From contig NZ_LR778174.1 of the NCBI RefSeq assembly GCF_902810435.1, positions 1,165,501-1,229,500 of the forward strand: a DNA stretch of 64,000 bases. Reading direction: 5' to 3'. The notes beneath the pieces are model-generated. The model was not told where the DNA came from. It saw only the letters and a program-made list of their open reading frames with translations, and did no database searches. Made by a program: the position numbers and the translations under genes. How positions within the stretch are numbered: position 1 is the stretch's first letter; every line of letters begins with the position of its first letter. This document shows, in pieces, positions 38,097 to 46,842 of the stretch. The DNA is from Veillonella parvula. GTDB lineage: Bacteria > Bacillota > Negativicutes > Veillonellales > Veillonellaceae.

Positions 38097-40280
38097 CTAC
38101 ACGGGATCCACGTCAATCAGCAGTCCTTCTTGCGTGAAAATCCATGAGTTATATATATATTCTTTCAAATTTGTTAAATCTGTACCGCGAATCATAATAG
38201 CTAAACGATACATATCGCGCACTTTTTTTATAGGCGCTTCATAAGGACCATTAATCAAAATATCCTGATTTCCTTTATAAGACTCCAAGTCATCGACAAT
38301 ACGATTTGCTATAGACTCTAATGTTTTCATATCTTGATGACGCACTACCATATGAATCATTTCGCGAAATGGAGGATATCCTAAAGCTTTACGATTTTTA
38401 ATTTCTTCATTGTAAAAGCCTATATAATCATGAGCCTTACTCTTTATTATAGCATAATTTAAAGGATTATATGTTTGTATTACAACGCTACCCGGTTTTT
38501 CACCCCTACCGGCACGTCCAGAGGTTTGAGTAAGTAAATCAAAAGTTCGTTCTGAAGCTGTATAAACAGGAATATTCAAAACTGAATCGGCTGTTAAAAT
38601 ACCAACAGCTGTTACATCTTTAAAGTCATGACCTTTAGATACCATTTGTGTTCCCAACAAAATATCATATTTATGAGCCCCAAAGTCATGTAAAATATCT
38701 TCTGCTAATTGCTTATTTTTTGTCACATCTTGATCAAGACGAGCAATGCGGGCCGATTTAAAGTGACGACGTAACTCTTCCTCTACCTTTTGTGTGCCTG
38801 AACCAAAAAACTTAATCCTCTTACTATTACATTTGGGACAAACAGTTGGAATTGGTTCATGATGTTCACAATAATGACAACGCAATTCTTCACCAGCTTG
38901 GTGATAAACCATAGCTACATCACAATGAGGACACATAATAGTTTCCCCACAATCCCGGCACATAACAAAAGTACTATAACCGCGTCTATTTAACAGAATA
39001 ATCATTTGATTATGCTCATCCAATGTATGTTGAATTAAGCGACTCATGGCATCAGAAAAAACGGAGTAATTTCCATGAAGAATTTCTTCCTTCATATCTA
39101 CTATAGTAACCTTCGGCATAGGTTGCTCAAAAATGCGATTTGTCAACTCTAGTAAATGATACTCCCCTTGCTTAGCTTTATAGTACGAAGTAACAGATGG
39201 TGTAGCAGAGCCTAAAATAACGGGACAACCATGTGCCTCAGCACGCCACAATGCCACGTTACGTGCATGATATCGAACCATATCCTCTTGTTTATAAGAT
39301 GGATCATGTTCTTCATCGACCACAATAAGCCCGATATCCTCAGCTGGCGCAAATACGGCAGAACGAGCGCCAATAATAATGTGACTATCCTTACGGCGCA
39401 AACGCTCCCAATTATTGTTCCGTTGTTGTACCGTCAATTTACTATGAAATACTACGACTTCGTCACCAAAAGTTTCTACAAATCGTCTCACAATTTGATC
39501 AGTCAATATAATTTCAGGTACTAAAATAATAGCCGTCTTATCCTGACTAATACATTTTGCTGTAGCACGTAAATATAATTGAGTCTTACCACTACCAGTG
39601 ACACCATGAAGTAAAAAGGTTTTATGTTCATGGCTATTCATTGCAGCTTGTATTGGTCCATATACAGCTTGTTGAGCTTCAGTAAGAGGAATATTAACTT
39701 CTTCTGTTAAAAGCTCATCAAATGTTGTTTTTGTGGCTTTAAAACGAGCTTCAACGACAATACCTTTAGCTTCACTCACTTGTTTAATGACCATACGAGA
39801 ATAGCCTTTAGCTAGCAGTAATGCCTTAGATGCTCCGCCCACTTCAAGTAAGTATTTTGCTAATTCTCGTTGTTTCTTTTTCCGTTCACTAAATTGTGCC
39901 ACCGAAAATTCTGGCATAACTACTAACCATTCTTCCTTTGGTGCCTCGTAAGATTTTAATGTCTTATTCACTGTAAACAATCGCAATGCATCGCCATAAG
40001 AGAATAAATAATACTCATTTAGACGACGGGCCGTATCCATCATTTCCGGTGTAAACCAAGGTTCACTATCTAATACTTGCACAATATTTCGTAAAGTGAA
40101 CTCTGGTGGCTCAACTAACTCGTCGTAACCAATAAGAATGCCTTCTTCACGACTATGTCCTAAAGGAATGAGTACGCGCGTACCAGGCAAAACATTACCA
40201 AACTTTTCAGGCATTAAATAGCTCAAAGGTTTATGAAGTTGTTTGGCTGGTCTGTTAATTATAACTTGTGCTACGCGCAT
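38097..40280 (-). CDS. priA: Primosomal protein N' (PriA helicase)
   Basis: A 727-residue replication restart helicase. The N-terminal DNA-binding domain precedes the helicase core: Walker A GVTGSGKTQLYL, DEEH box, GSATPS and the zinc region with eight cysteines (CRDCGETIMCPHCD ... CHYCEHH ... CPKCN). Further motifs are GSGTQKVEEEL and TSGRAGRG. First gene of the priA-def-fmt operon. Confidence 0.97.
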   Translation of the reverse strand: MRVAQVIINRPAKQLHKPLSYLMPEKFGNVLPGTRVLIPLGHSREEGILIGYDELVEPPEFTLRNIVQVLDSEPWFTPEMMDTARRLNEYYLFSYGDALRLFTVNKTLKSYEAPKEEWLVVMPEFSVAQFSERKKKQRELAKYLLEVGGASKALLLAKGYSRMVIKQVSEAKGIVVEARFKATKTTFDELLTEEVNIPLTEAQQAVYGPIQAAMNSHEHKTFLLHGVTGSGKTQLYLRATAKCISQDKTAIILVPEIILTDQIVRRFVETFGDEVVVFHSKLTVQQRNNNWERLRRKDSHIIIGARSAVFAPAEDIGLIVVDEEHDPSYKQEDMVRYHARNVALWRAEAHGCPVILGSATPSVTSYYKAKQGEYHLLELTNRIFEQPMPKVTIVDMKEEILHGNYSVFSDAMSRLIQHTLDEHNQMIILLNRRGYSTFVMCRDCGETIMCPHCDVAMVYHQAGEELRCHYCEHHEPIPTVCPKCNSKRIKFFGSGTQKVEEELRRHFKSARIARLDQDVTKNKQLAEDILHDFGAHKYDILLGTQMVSKGHDFKDVTAVGILTADSVLNIPVYTASERTFDLLTQTSGRAGRGEKPGSVVIQTYNPLNYAIIKSKAHDYIGFYNEEIKNRKALGYPPFREMIHMVVRHQDMKTLESIANRIVDDLESYKGNQDILINGPYEAPIKKVRDMYRLAIMIRGTDLTNLKEYIYNSWIFTQEGLLIDVDPV

Positions 40281-40304
40281 ACATTATTTCCTTTCGTTTA
40301 TTAT

Positions 40305-40339
40305 AAAAGGTCTCAGTAGAAATTCTACCAAGACCTTTT
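40305..40339 (-). terminator. Hairpin terminator after metK
   Basis: AAAAGGTCT (40305-40313) pairs with AGACCTTTT (40331-40339), with additional inner pairing GTAGAA/TTCTAC. It lies between metK and priA. The minus-strand tail is ATAATAA, so it relies on the U-rich end of the stem. Confidence 0.7.
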
Positions 40340-40342
40340 GTA

Positions 40343-41533
40343 TTATAAGCCAGCTTCTTCTTTTAGAATTTGTGCTTTATCTGTACGTTCCCAAGGTAAA
40401 TCCACATCAGTTCTACCAAAGTGACCATACGCTGCAGTTTTGCGATAATGAGGCTTTAACAAATCAAGCATTTCAATGATTCCTGCTGGACGAAGGTCGA
40501 AATGTTTTTTAACAAGCTCTTGAATTTTTGTTTCCTCTATGCGACCTGTACCAAAAGTATCAACTAAAATAGATACAGGATGAGCAACCCCAATTGCATA
40601 AGCAACTTGCACTTCACATTTATCAGCAAGACCTGCTGCTACAACATTTTTAGCTACATAACGCGCTGCGTATGCTGCAGAACGGTCCACTTTAGATGGA
40701 TCCTTACCGGAGAATGCACCGCCACCATGACGGGCCATACCACCGTATGTATCTACAATAATTTTACGGCCAGTTAAACCAGCATCACCATGAGGGCCTC
40801 CAATTACGAAACGACCAGTTGGATTGATGAAGTATTTAGTATTTTCATCAACGAATTCAGCAGGCAACGCTGCGTCAATTACATAACGCTTCAAATCGGC
40901 TTTAATTTGTTCTTGGGTCACTTCAGGGCTATGTTGCGTAGAAATAACAATTGTATCAATGCGCTTAGGTTTACCATCAACATATTCTACAGTAACTTGA
41001 GTTTTACCGTCTGGACGTAAGTAAGTTAAAGTCCCATCCTTACGAACTTCTGTAAGTCGACGAGATAAACGATGTGCCAAGGAAATTGGCAAAGGCATGA
41101 GTTCAGGTGTTTCATTAGATGCATAGCCAAACATCATACCTTGGTCACCAGCACCGATTTTATCAAGCACTTCACCATTGCCATCTTTTGATTCAAGTGC
41201 TTCATCAACGCCCATGGCGATATCCGCAGATTGTTCATCGATGGATACAAGTACACCACAAGTATCACAATCAAAACCAAATTTTGCACGAGTATAACCA
41301 ATTTCACGAATTGTATCACGTACGATGCGAGGAATATCAACATATGTATGAGTAGAAATTTCACCTACTACATGAACTAAACCAGTAGTAACTAAAGTTT
41401 CACAAGCCACACGAGCAGTTGGATCCTTTTCAATAATCGCATCCAAAACAGCATCAGAAATTTGGTCAGCTATTTTATCTGGATGGCCTTCAGTAACAGA
41501 TTCAGAAGTAAAAAACATATGTTTTTCAGCCAT
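40343..41533 (-). CDS. metK: S-adenosylmethionine synthetase
   Basis: A 396-residue enzyme that makes SAM from methionine and ATP. Motifs: [33 protein letters not shown] and [18 protein letters not shown]. Strong TAGGAGG ribosome site. A SAM-I riboswitch precedes it, so it should be shut off when SAM is abundant. Confidence 0.98.
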   Translation of the reverse strand: MAEKHMFFTSESVTEGHPDKIADQISDAVLDAIIEKDPTARVACETLVTTGLVHVVGEISTHTYVDIPRIVRDTIREIGYTRAKFGFDCDTCGVLVSIDEQSADIAMGVDEALESKDGNGEVLDKIGAGDQGMMFGYASNETPELMPLPISLAHRLSRRLTEVRKDGTLTYLRPDGKTQVTVEYVDGKPKRIDTIVISTQHSPEVTQEQIKADLKRYVIDAALPAEFVDENTKYFINPTGRFVIGGPHGDAGLTGRKIIVDTYGGMARHGGGAFSGKDPSKVDRSAAYAARYVAKNVVAAGLADKCEVQVAYAIGVAHPVSILVDTFGTGRIEETKIQELVKKHFDLRPAGIIEMLDLLKPHYRKTAAYGHFGRTDVDLPWERTDKAQILKEEAGL

Positions 41534-41550
41534 TTTATCCTCCTAATACG

Positions 41551-41582
41551 AAAAAAAGTCTCTCATGCACTCATGAGAGACC
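41551..41582 (-). terminator. Terminator of the metK SAM riboswitch
   Basis: GTCTCTCATG (41558 onward) pairs with CATGAGAGAC around a four-base loop and is followed on the minus strand by seven U residues (41557-41551). It is the expression platform between the aptamer and the metK ribosome site. Confidence 0.92.
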
Positions 41583-41687
41583 CTCCCATCTAACGACATT
41601 TGTCATAGGAATTAGCACCTTTTCCGCTTGGAATGGTTGCTGTAGCTTCACAGGGCCTATCCCTCCACTACTCTTGATGAGTTACAA
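41551..41687 (-). promoter_or_regulatory. SAM-I (S-box) riboswitch controlling metK
   Basis: The minus strand reads like the S-box consensus in order: CTCATCAAGAG, GGAGGGATAGGCCCTGTGAA, GCTACAGCAACC, AAGGTGCTAATTCC and GATGGGAGGG. P1 forms between CTCATC and GATGGG. The conserved GGUGCUAAUUCC and kink-turn elements are present. It lies between a good promoter and metK, with an intrinsic terminator as the switch. SAM binding should terminate transcription. Confidence 0.96.
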
Positions 41688-41691
41688 AAAT

Positions 41692-41720
41692 ATTATAGTG
41701 TATTTACAGTGAGAAAGCAA
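41692..41720 (-). promoter_or_regulatory. Promoter of metK
   Basis: TTGCTT (-35, 41720-41715), a 17-base spacer and a perfect TATAAT (-10, 41697-41692) on the minus strand. Transcription would start just before the riboswitch aptamer. Confidence 0.85.
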
Positions 41721-41727
41721 GTCATTA

Positions 41728-43392
41728 TTATACCTCTCTTGCCTCTTTTAAAGCTAAATCATGTTCGGCCTTATGAAGGGCACTTTCAAACTGACGATAC
41801 ATATGATGACAGCCCAGAATATCCAAGAAATCAGATTTATACATCTCTCTACGTATATCGTAACTCACATCACTAAGCAAAACTTCTATGCCTCTTTTTT
41901 GAAGTTCTTCAATAATACCTCGTAAAATACGTAAACCCGTTAAATCTACAAATGGTACTTTTACAAAACGAATGATTAAATATTTAGGATCTTTATGTAT
42001 AGAGTTTAACGCTCTATCAAATGCACTTATAGCGCCAAAGAATAATGGGCCATCTACAGTGTATACCATTATTTCTGGATGGATTGTAATCTCATGCCTA
42101 ATCTGAGCTGATAATTCGGCACTACTTGCTTCATGCACATCAATTGTATTAACCATTTTACGCATAAACTGCAACACTGCAAGTACTACACCTACATTTA
42201 CAGCTACTACTAAATCCGTAAAAATAGTCAGAAAAAAGGTAAGCAATAATATTATTTGATCTGGACGAGGTGCGAGAACAAGCATTCGTATAAAACGTGG
42301 TACATCACTCATATTGTAGGCTACTACAAATAATATGGCTGCCATAGATGCCAACGGAATATACACTGCATATGGGGCTAAAAATAAAAGAATGGCACCT
42401 AATGTAATGGCATGAACAATACCTGCCACCGGAGAATTACCACCTTGACGAATATTTGTGGCAGTTCGCGCAATAGCACCGGTTGATGCAATTCCACCAA
42501 ACAATGGCGCAAATATATTAGCTAATCCTTGTCCAAATAATTCAGTATTAGATTCATGCTTGGTTCCACTCATACCATCAGCAACAACTGCAGACAATAA
42601 GGATTCAATAGCGCCTAGCATGGCAATTGTAAAAGCCGGCCCGATTAAGGATAAGATTTTATCAAAACTCAATTTTGGTACAGAAAATTCTGGCAAACCT
42701 TGAGGTATGCCACCAAATGCACTACCAATGGTTAAAACCGTAGGAAATTGGTAGATGGCTTGAATAACCGTAGCAACAATCATAGCTACAATGGGAGCTG
42801 GAACTTTATTAATATATGGGATTCTAGGTAAAACTAACAGTAGACTTAAGCTTAAGATCGCAATCCCCAATGTAGGTAAGTCAGAGTATGGTAAGGACTG
42901 AATCATAGCCCATAATTTTTCATGGAAATGAGCCATATAAGGCAACGGTGGAAATCCAAAGAAATATGGCCATTGACCTACCCAAATCGTAACGCCAATA
43001 CCTGCAGTAAAACCCATAATAACAGGTGTTGGAATAAACCGAATCACCGTTCCTAACTTTGCAACACTCATTAAAACCAGAATAATCCCTGCCATCATGG
43101 TCGCAATTTGTAAGCCTTCAAAGCCATAATTGACAACGATACTGCTCAATAGAACGATAAATGCCCCTGTAGGGCCCGCAATCTGAACAGGGGAGCCACC
43201 AAACAAGGATACAAATATACCTGCAATGATTGCCGTATAAATGCCCGCCTGCGGTGTAACTCCACTAGCAATAGCAAAGGCCATTGCTAAAGGCAGAGCC
43301 ACAACCCCTACGACCAATCCGGCGATAATATTATTACTCCATTTTCCTTTTCCTAATGAGCCGTCTAAATATGCTTTTTGTATAGCAAACAT
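41728..43392 (-). CDS. SulP family inorganic anion transporter with STAS domain
   Basis: A 554-residue membrane transporter. The N-terminal motif NNIIAGLVVGVVALPLAMAF and about ten to twelve hydrophobic segments (including QIAGPTGAFIVLLSS) fill the first 400 residues. A C-terminal STAS domain follows (VYTVDGPLFFGAISAFD ... FVDLTGLRIL). Substrate may be sulfate, bicarbonate or another anion. The start is uncertain: ATG 43392 has AGGG 14 bases away, GTG 43428 has none. It lies five bases after coaBC if the upstream start is used. Confidence 0.9.
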   Translation of the reverse strand: MFAIQKAYLDGSLGKGKWSNNIIAGLVVGVVALPLAMAFAIASGVTPQAGIYTAIIAGIFVSLFGGSPVQIAGPTGAFIVLLSSIVVNYGFEGLQIATMMAGIILVLMSVAKLGTVIRFIPTPVIMGFTAGIGVTIWVGQWPYFFGFPPLPYMAHFHEKLWAMIQSLPYSDLPTLGIAILSLSLLLVLPRIPYINKVPAPIVAMIVATVIQAIYQFPTVLTIGSAFGGIPQGLPEFSVPKLSFDKILSLIGPAFTIAMLGAIESLLSAVVADGMSGTKHESNTELFGQGLANIFAPLFGGIASTGAIARTATNIRQGGNSPVAGIVHAITLGAILLFLAPYAVYIPLASMAAILFVVAYNMSDVPRFIRMLVLAPRPDQIILLLTFFLTIFTDLVVAVNVGVVLAVLQFMRKMVNTIDVHEASSAELSAQIRHEITIHPEIMVYTVDGPLFFGAISAFDRALNSIHKDPKYLIIRFVKVPFVDLTGLRILRGIIEELQKRGIEVLLSDVSYDIRREMYKSDFLDILGCHHMYRQFESALHKAEHDLALKEAREV

Positions 43393-43433
43393 GTAAGAAA
43401 AACACACCCTTTTTAAAACAACACACACAAGAA

Positions 43434-44639
43434 TTAATTTATGTCAGCTCTGTTTGCTACTAAATCAATAACTTCTCTAAGGATATGTCGAGCAAGGTCA
43501 GATTTTTTCATATTAGGCATTTCTTTAGGCTCTTTATCAGGATATAAAAAATAGCCTTCATTCGTATCTACATTAAAACCTGCATTCGATTTGCTTACAT
43601 CATTGGCTACAAGCATATCTAGATTTTTTTTAGCCACTTTATCCTGACCATACTTGATTACATGTTCTGTTTCTGCCGCAAAACCAACAAGAATTTGATG
43701 ACTTTTTTTAGAGCCCAACCCTTGTAGAATATCTGGATTTTTTACAAGTTCTATGGTCATAGACTCCATTTTTTTTATTTTTTGCTCTGCTTTATGAAGG
43801 ACTCTAAAGTCAGAAACAGCGGCAGCCATAATAACTACATTAACATCATTAAAACGAGCTTCAACAGCCTCCTGCATAGACACTGCAGAATCTACAGAAA
43901 CAAAGTCTACGCCACTTGGTACAGGTAAAGATGTGGGAGCACTTACTAAAATCACCTTAGCCCCCATGCGTGCAGCCTGTTCTGCAATGGCATATCCCAT
44001 CTTACCGCTAGAACGATTTCCAATATATCGAACTGGATCAATACTCTCCTGTGTTCCGCCAGCTGTAACAAGTATAGTAGTACCTTCAAGCTCATTGGTG
44101 CTACACATTTTAGATTCTAGCCACTCCACAATTGCTTCTGGTTCTGGTAAACGCCCTACACCAGTAATGCCACAAGCAAGCCAACCTTCTGCGGGTTCCA
44201 TAATATGATAGCCCAAGGAACGCAATCCTTCCAAATTACGTTGTGTAATAGGATTATTATACATTTCTGTATTCATAGCAGGACAAAGGTACTTAGGTGC
44301 TGTGGTGGCCATAATTGTTGTAGTTAACATATCATCAGCAATGCCTGCATAAATTTTTCCGATCACATTTGCTGTTGCAGGCACAACTACATATGCATCT
44401 GCCCAAGTGGCCAGTGCAATATGTTCTACATCCCACTGATGAACTTGTTCAAACATGTCTAAAGCTACAGGATGTCCACTAATTTCACCAAATGTTAAAG
44501 GTGACGCAATATGCGTTGCATTTTGTGTCATTACAACCTTTACTTCAGCCCCTTTTTTATGAAGTCTGCTTACCACTTCAATTGCCTTATACGCTGCAAT
44601 ACCTGCAGATACTGCGACAATGATATGTTTTCCGCGCAT
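43434..44639 (-). CDS. coaBC: Bifunctional phosphopantothenoylcysteine decarboxylase/synthetase CoaBC
   Basis: A 401-residue fusion for two steps of coenzyme A synthesis. The N-terminal flavin decarboxylase has SAGIAAYKA, PATANVIGK, APAMNTEMYNN and GWLACGITGVGRLPEP. The C-terminal synthetase starts at about residue 185 (VTAGGTQESIDPVRYIGNRSSGKMGYA). Starts downstream of a rpoZ hairpin. Confidence 0.97.
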   Translation of the reverse strand: MRGKHIIVAVSAGIAAYKAIEVVSRLHKKGAEVKVVMTQNATHIASPLTFGEISGHPVALDMFEQVHQWDVEHIALATWADAYVVVPATANVIGKIYAGIADDMLTTTIMATTAPKYLCPAMNTEMYNNPITQRNLEGLRSLGYHIMEPAEGWLACGITGVGRLPEPEAIVEWLESKMCSTNELEGTTILVTAGGTQESIDPVRYIGNRSSGKMGYAIAEQAARMGAKVILVSAPTSLPVPSGVDFVSVDSAVSMQEAVEARFNDVNVVIMAAAVSDFRVLHKAEQKIKKMESMTIELVKNPDILQGLGSKKSHQILVGFAAETEHVIKYGQDKVAKKNLDMLVANDVSKSNAGFNVDTNEGYFLYPDKEPKEMPNMKKSDLARHILREVIDLVANRADIN

Positions 44640-44651
44640 GTTCTTCTCCTT

Positions 44652-44685
44652 TTAAAAATTCCTTGTATCAATGATACAAGGAATT
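44652..44685 (-). terminator. Hairpin between rpoZ and coaBC
   Basis: A perfect 13-bp stem AATTCCTTGTATC with its complement (44657-44685) and a three-base loop is followed on the minus strand by UUUUUAAAA that leads into the coaBC ribosome site. It looks like an intrinsic terminator or attenuator that lowers coaBC expression relative to rpoZ. Confidence 0.8.
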
Positions 44686-44691
44686 GATTTT

Positions 44692-44907
44692 TTATTTAAT
44701 GCCTTCTTTAGTGCGTTTATATGTCACTTCACCTTCAGCAATTTCATAAAATGCCAAAGATACAGGCTTGTCAGTCGCATGTGTAGATTCTGCTAAGCAA
44801 GGTTCGCCATCTGTTAATTCGCGAGCGCGTTTAGCCGCTAAAGTCACCAATGTATATTTGCTATCTACTTGGCTTTCCAATTTTTTTAATGGAGGTTTTA
44901 CCATCAT
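44692..44907 (-). CDS. rpoZ: RNA polymerase omega subunit
   Basis: A 71-residue omega subunit. The motif SKYTLVTLAAKRARELTDG is diagnostic. The ATG at 44907 (or the next, 44904) follows AAGGAG inside the end of gmk. The frame extending to 45009 overlaps gmk and is a shadow. Four bases after the gmk stop. Confidence 0.93.
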   Translation of the reverse strand: MMVKPPLKKLESQVDSKYTLVTLAAKRARELTDGEPCLAESTHATDKPVSLAFYEIAEGEVTYKRTKEGIK

Positions 44908-44911
44908 ACTA

Positions 44912-45541
44912 TCACTTCTCCTTAGACTCTTGATATTGTTTATAAATATATTGAATTTGCTCTTTATTACGACTAATCTTACAAGATTCAGCTCGCAAGA
45001 TAGAAGCAACCTTTTCAGAAGCCTCTGCTAAATCATCATTTACGACGATATAGTCATAGCGATGAGCTAAGGCCAATTCTGAACAAGCCAATGACAATCG
45101 TTTATCAATGACTTCTTTAGCATCTGTGCCACGATTATGTAAACGTTCAGATAACTCAGATAGTGACGGCGGTACAATGTAAATAAATACAGCATCACTA
45201 AAACGTTCCTTAACCTGCATAGCGCCTTGAATATCGATTTCTAATAGTACACTTTTCCCATCATCTAATAAATCCATTACATGCTGTTTTGGAGTACCAT
45301 AGTAATTATCATATACCTTAGCATATTCTAAGAATGCGTCTTCACTAAGTAAAGACTCAAATTCATCTTTAGAGCGGAAGAAATAGTTAATTCCTTCCTT
45401 TTCACCCACACGTGGAGCACGGGTTGTCATAGAAACGGAATAAACTAAATTAGGCATTTCTTTACGAATATTCGCACAAATCGTACCCTTACCTGCGCCA
45501 GATGGCCCGGATATAACGATTAATAATCCTCTGTCTGACAT
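44912..45541 (-). CDS. gmk: Guanylate kinase
   Basis: A 209-residue GMP kinase. Walker A GPSGAGKGT, then SVSMTTRAPRVGEKEGINYFF, EYAKVYDNYYGTP and LLEIDIQGAMQV. The ATG at 45541 has AGGAG six bases away; GTG at 45547 overlaps that site. It is preceded by remA. Confidence 0.97.
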   Translation of the reverse strand: MSDRGLLIVISGPSGAGKGTICANIRKEMPNLVYSVSMTTRAPRVGEKEGINYFFRSKDEFESLLSEDAFLEYAKVYDNYYGTPKQHVMDLLDDGKSVLLEIDIQGAMQVKERFSDAVFIYIVPPSLSELSERLHNRGTDAKEVIDKRLSLACSELALAHRYDYIVVNDDLAEASEKVASILRAESCKISRNKEQIQYIYKQYQESKEK

Positions 45542-45549
45542 ATGCACTC

Positions 45550-45819
45550 CTATGATTCCACTGTATCTACATCCACATCATGTTGCACAAGTCGATGTGC
45601 TACGGTTTCAGGTTGAATTGCAGATAATACAATTTGACCACTGTCCATAACTAATACAGCACGTGTCTTACGACCATATGTGGCATCAATGAGCAATCCC
45701 TTGTCTCTAGCATCTTGAACCATCCGCTTTATAGGGGCGGATTCAGGACTAATAATAGCCATAACACGGTTAGCAGATACCATATTACCAAAGCCTATAT
45801 TCAGTAATTGAATACTCAT
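45550..45819 (-). CDS. remA: RemA-like regulator (DUF370)
   Basis: An 89-residue DUF370 protein. It begins [19 protein letters not shown] and has [27 protein letters not shown], both typical. In B. subtilis RemA is a DNA-binding ring that controls biofilm matrix and osmoprotection genes. The targets here are unknown. Position between yicC and gmk is conserved in Firmicutes. Confidence 0.92.
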   Translation of the reverse strand: MSIQLLNIGFGNMVSANRVMAIISPESAPIKRMVQDARDKGLLIDATYGRKTRAVLVMDSGQIVLSAIQPETVAHRLVQHDVDVDTVES

Positions 45820-45833
45820 TCATAGACCTCCTA

Positions 45834-46715
45834 TTACTCTACATTCTGTACTTGTTCTCTAATTTTCTCTAACTCACATTTAAGTTGAACCACAAGCTCA
45901 GTAATAATCGAATCCATTGCTTTGGAGCCGATTGTATTTACTTCACGATTCATTTCTTGCAAAATAAAATCGACCTTACGACCGATTGAGTTTGTATCTG
46001 CAAGTGTATTTTTTAATTGTACCACATGAGAGGTAAATCGGACAATCTCTTCCGTAATATCCGTCTTATCAGCCAATAGAGCAATCTCTTGTATAAAACG
46101 ATCCTCACTAATACTCGCTTCTAAAGAAACTAAATATTCCTTAATTTTAGTTTTTATGTGTTCGCGATATGCTTCTACAGCACCAGATTTATTAGTGTCA
46201 ATTTTAGTAATAATCTTTTCAAGTGTATCGATACGATCTAATAGATCCTGATTGATATGTTGACCTTCCGCAGTTCGCATTGCTATTAAAGCATCTAATG
46301 CTTGAGTAGTTGCTTCTTTTACAATATCTGAAAGTACCTCTTCAGCAATTGGTGTATCTTGTTGTTGAATCCATTCGTTAGAAATCGAATTTACAGCTTG
46401 TAAAGGTACCTTTTTGGGGTTATCATAGAACTCCTCTTGTACCAATAACTCTTGTATCTGCTTTCTCAATACACTATTAATAGTGAAAGTTTTAGGTCGC
46501 TCTCCTGCATCTAGAATAGAAACTGATACCTCAACCTTACCACGAGTAATGCGATCTTGTATCATTCCACGAATAATACTTTCAAAAGGATTCATTTGTT
46601 TTGGACTACGAATAAATAGATCCAAGAAGCGTGCATTTACGGACTTAATTTCTACAGTACAGGTAATGCCATCTTTGGTTGCTGTGCCAGAACCAAAACC
46701 GGTCATGCTTTTCAT
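45834..46715 (-). CDS. yicC: YicC family endoribonuclease
   Basis: A 293-residue protein with the N-terminal MKSMTGFG motif, EIKSVNARFLDLFIR and a C-terminal DUF1732 domain with KVDFILQEMNREVNTIGSKA. YicC was shown to act as an RNase in E. coli and B. subtilis. First gene of yicC-remA-gmk-rpoZ-coaBC and divergent to rqcH. Confidence 0.93.
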   Translation of the reverse strand: MKSMTGFGSGTATKDGITCTVEIKSVNARFLDLFIRSPKQMNPFESIIRGMIQDRITRGKVEVSVSILDAGERPKTFTINSVLRKQIQELLVQEEFYDNPKKVPLQAVNSISNEWIQQQDTPIAEEVLSDIVKEATTQALDALIAMRTAEGQHINQDLLDRIDTLEKIITKIDTNKSGAVEAYREHIKTKIKEYLVSLEASISEDRFIQEIALLADKTDITEEIVRFTSHVVQLKNTLADTNSIGRKVDFILQEMNREVNTIGSKAMDSIITELVVQLKCELEKIREQVQNVE

Positions 46716-46842
46716 AAGTCATCCTCCTTAGTAGTTTTTATTATTGTACCACGAATTACATAATCCGTGTTTAAATACTAAGAATTATATGTACACTATG
46801 GTATACTAAACTATACTTCTAAATATATTTGAAAGGAGTACT

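Noticed and set aside
44908-45009. Extended N terminus of the omega subunit.
   Set aside because: It overlaps gmk in another frame. The ATG at 44907 matches the usual start of omega and has a Shine-Dalgarno sequence.
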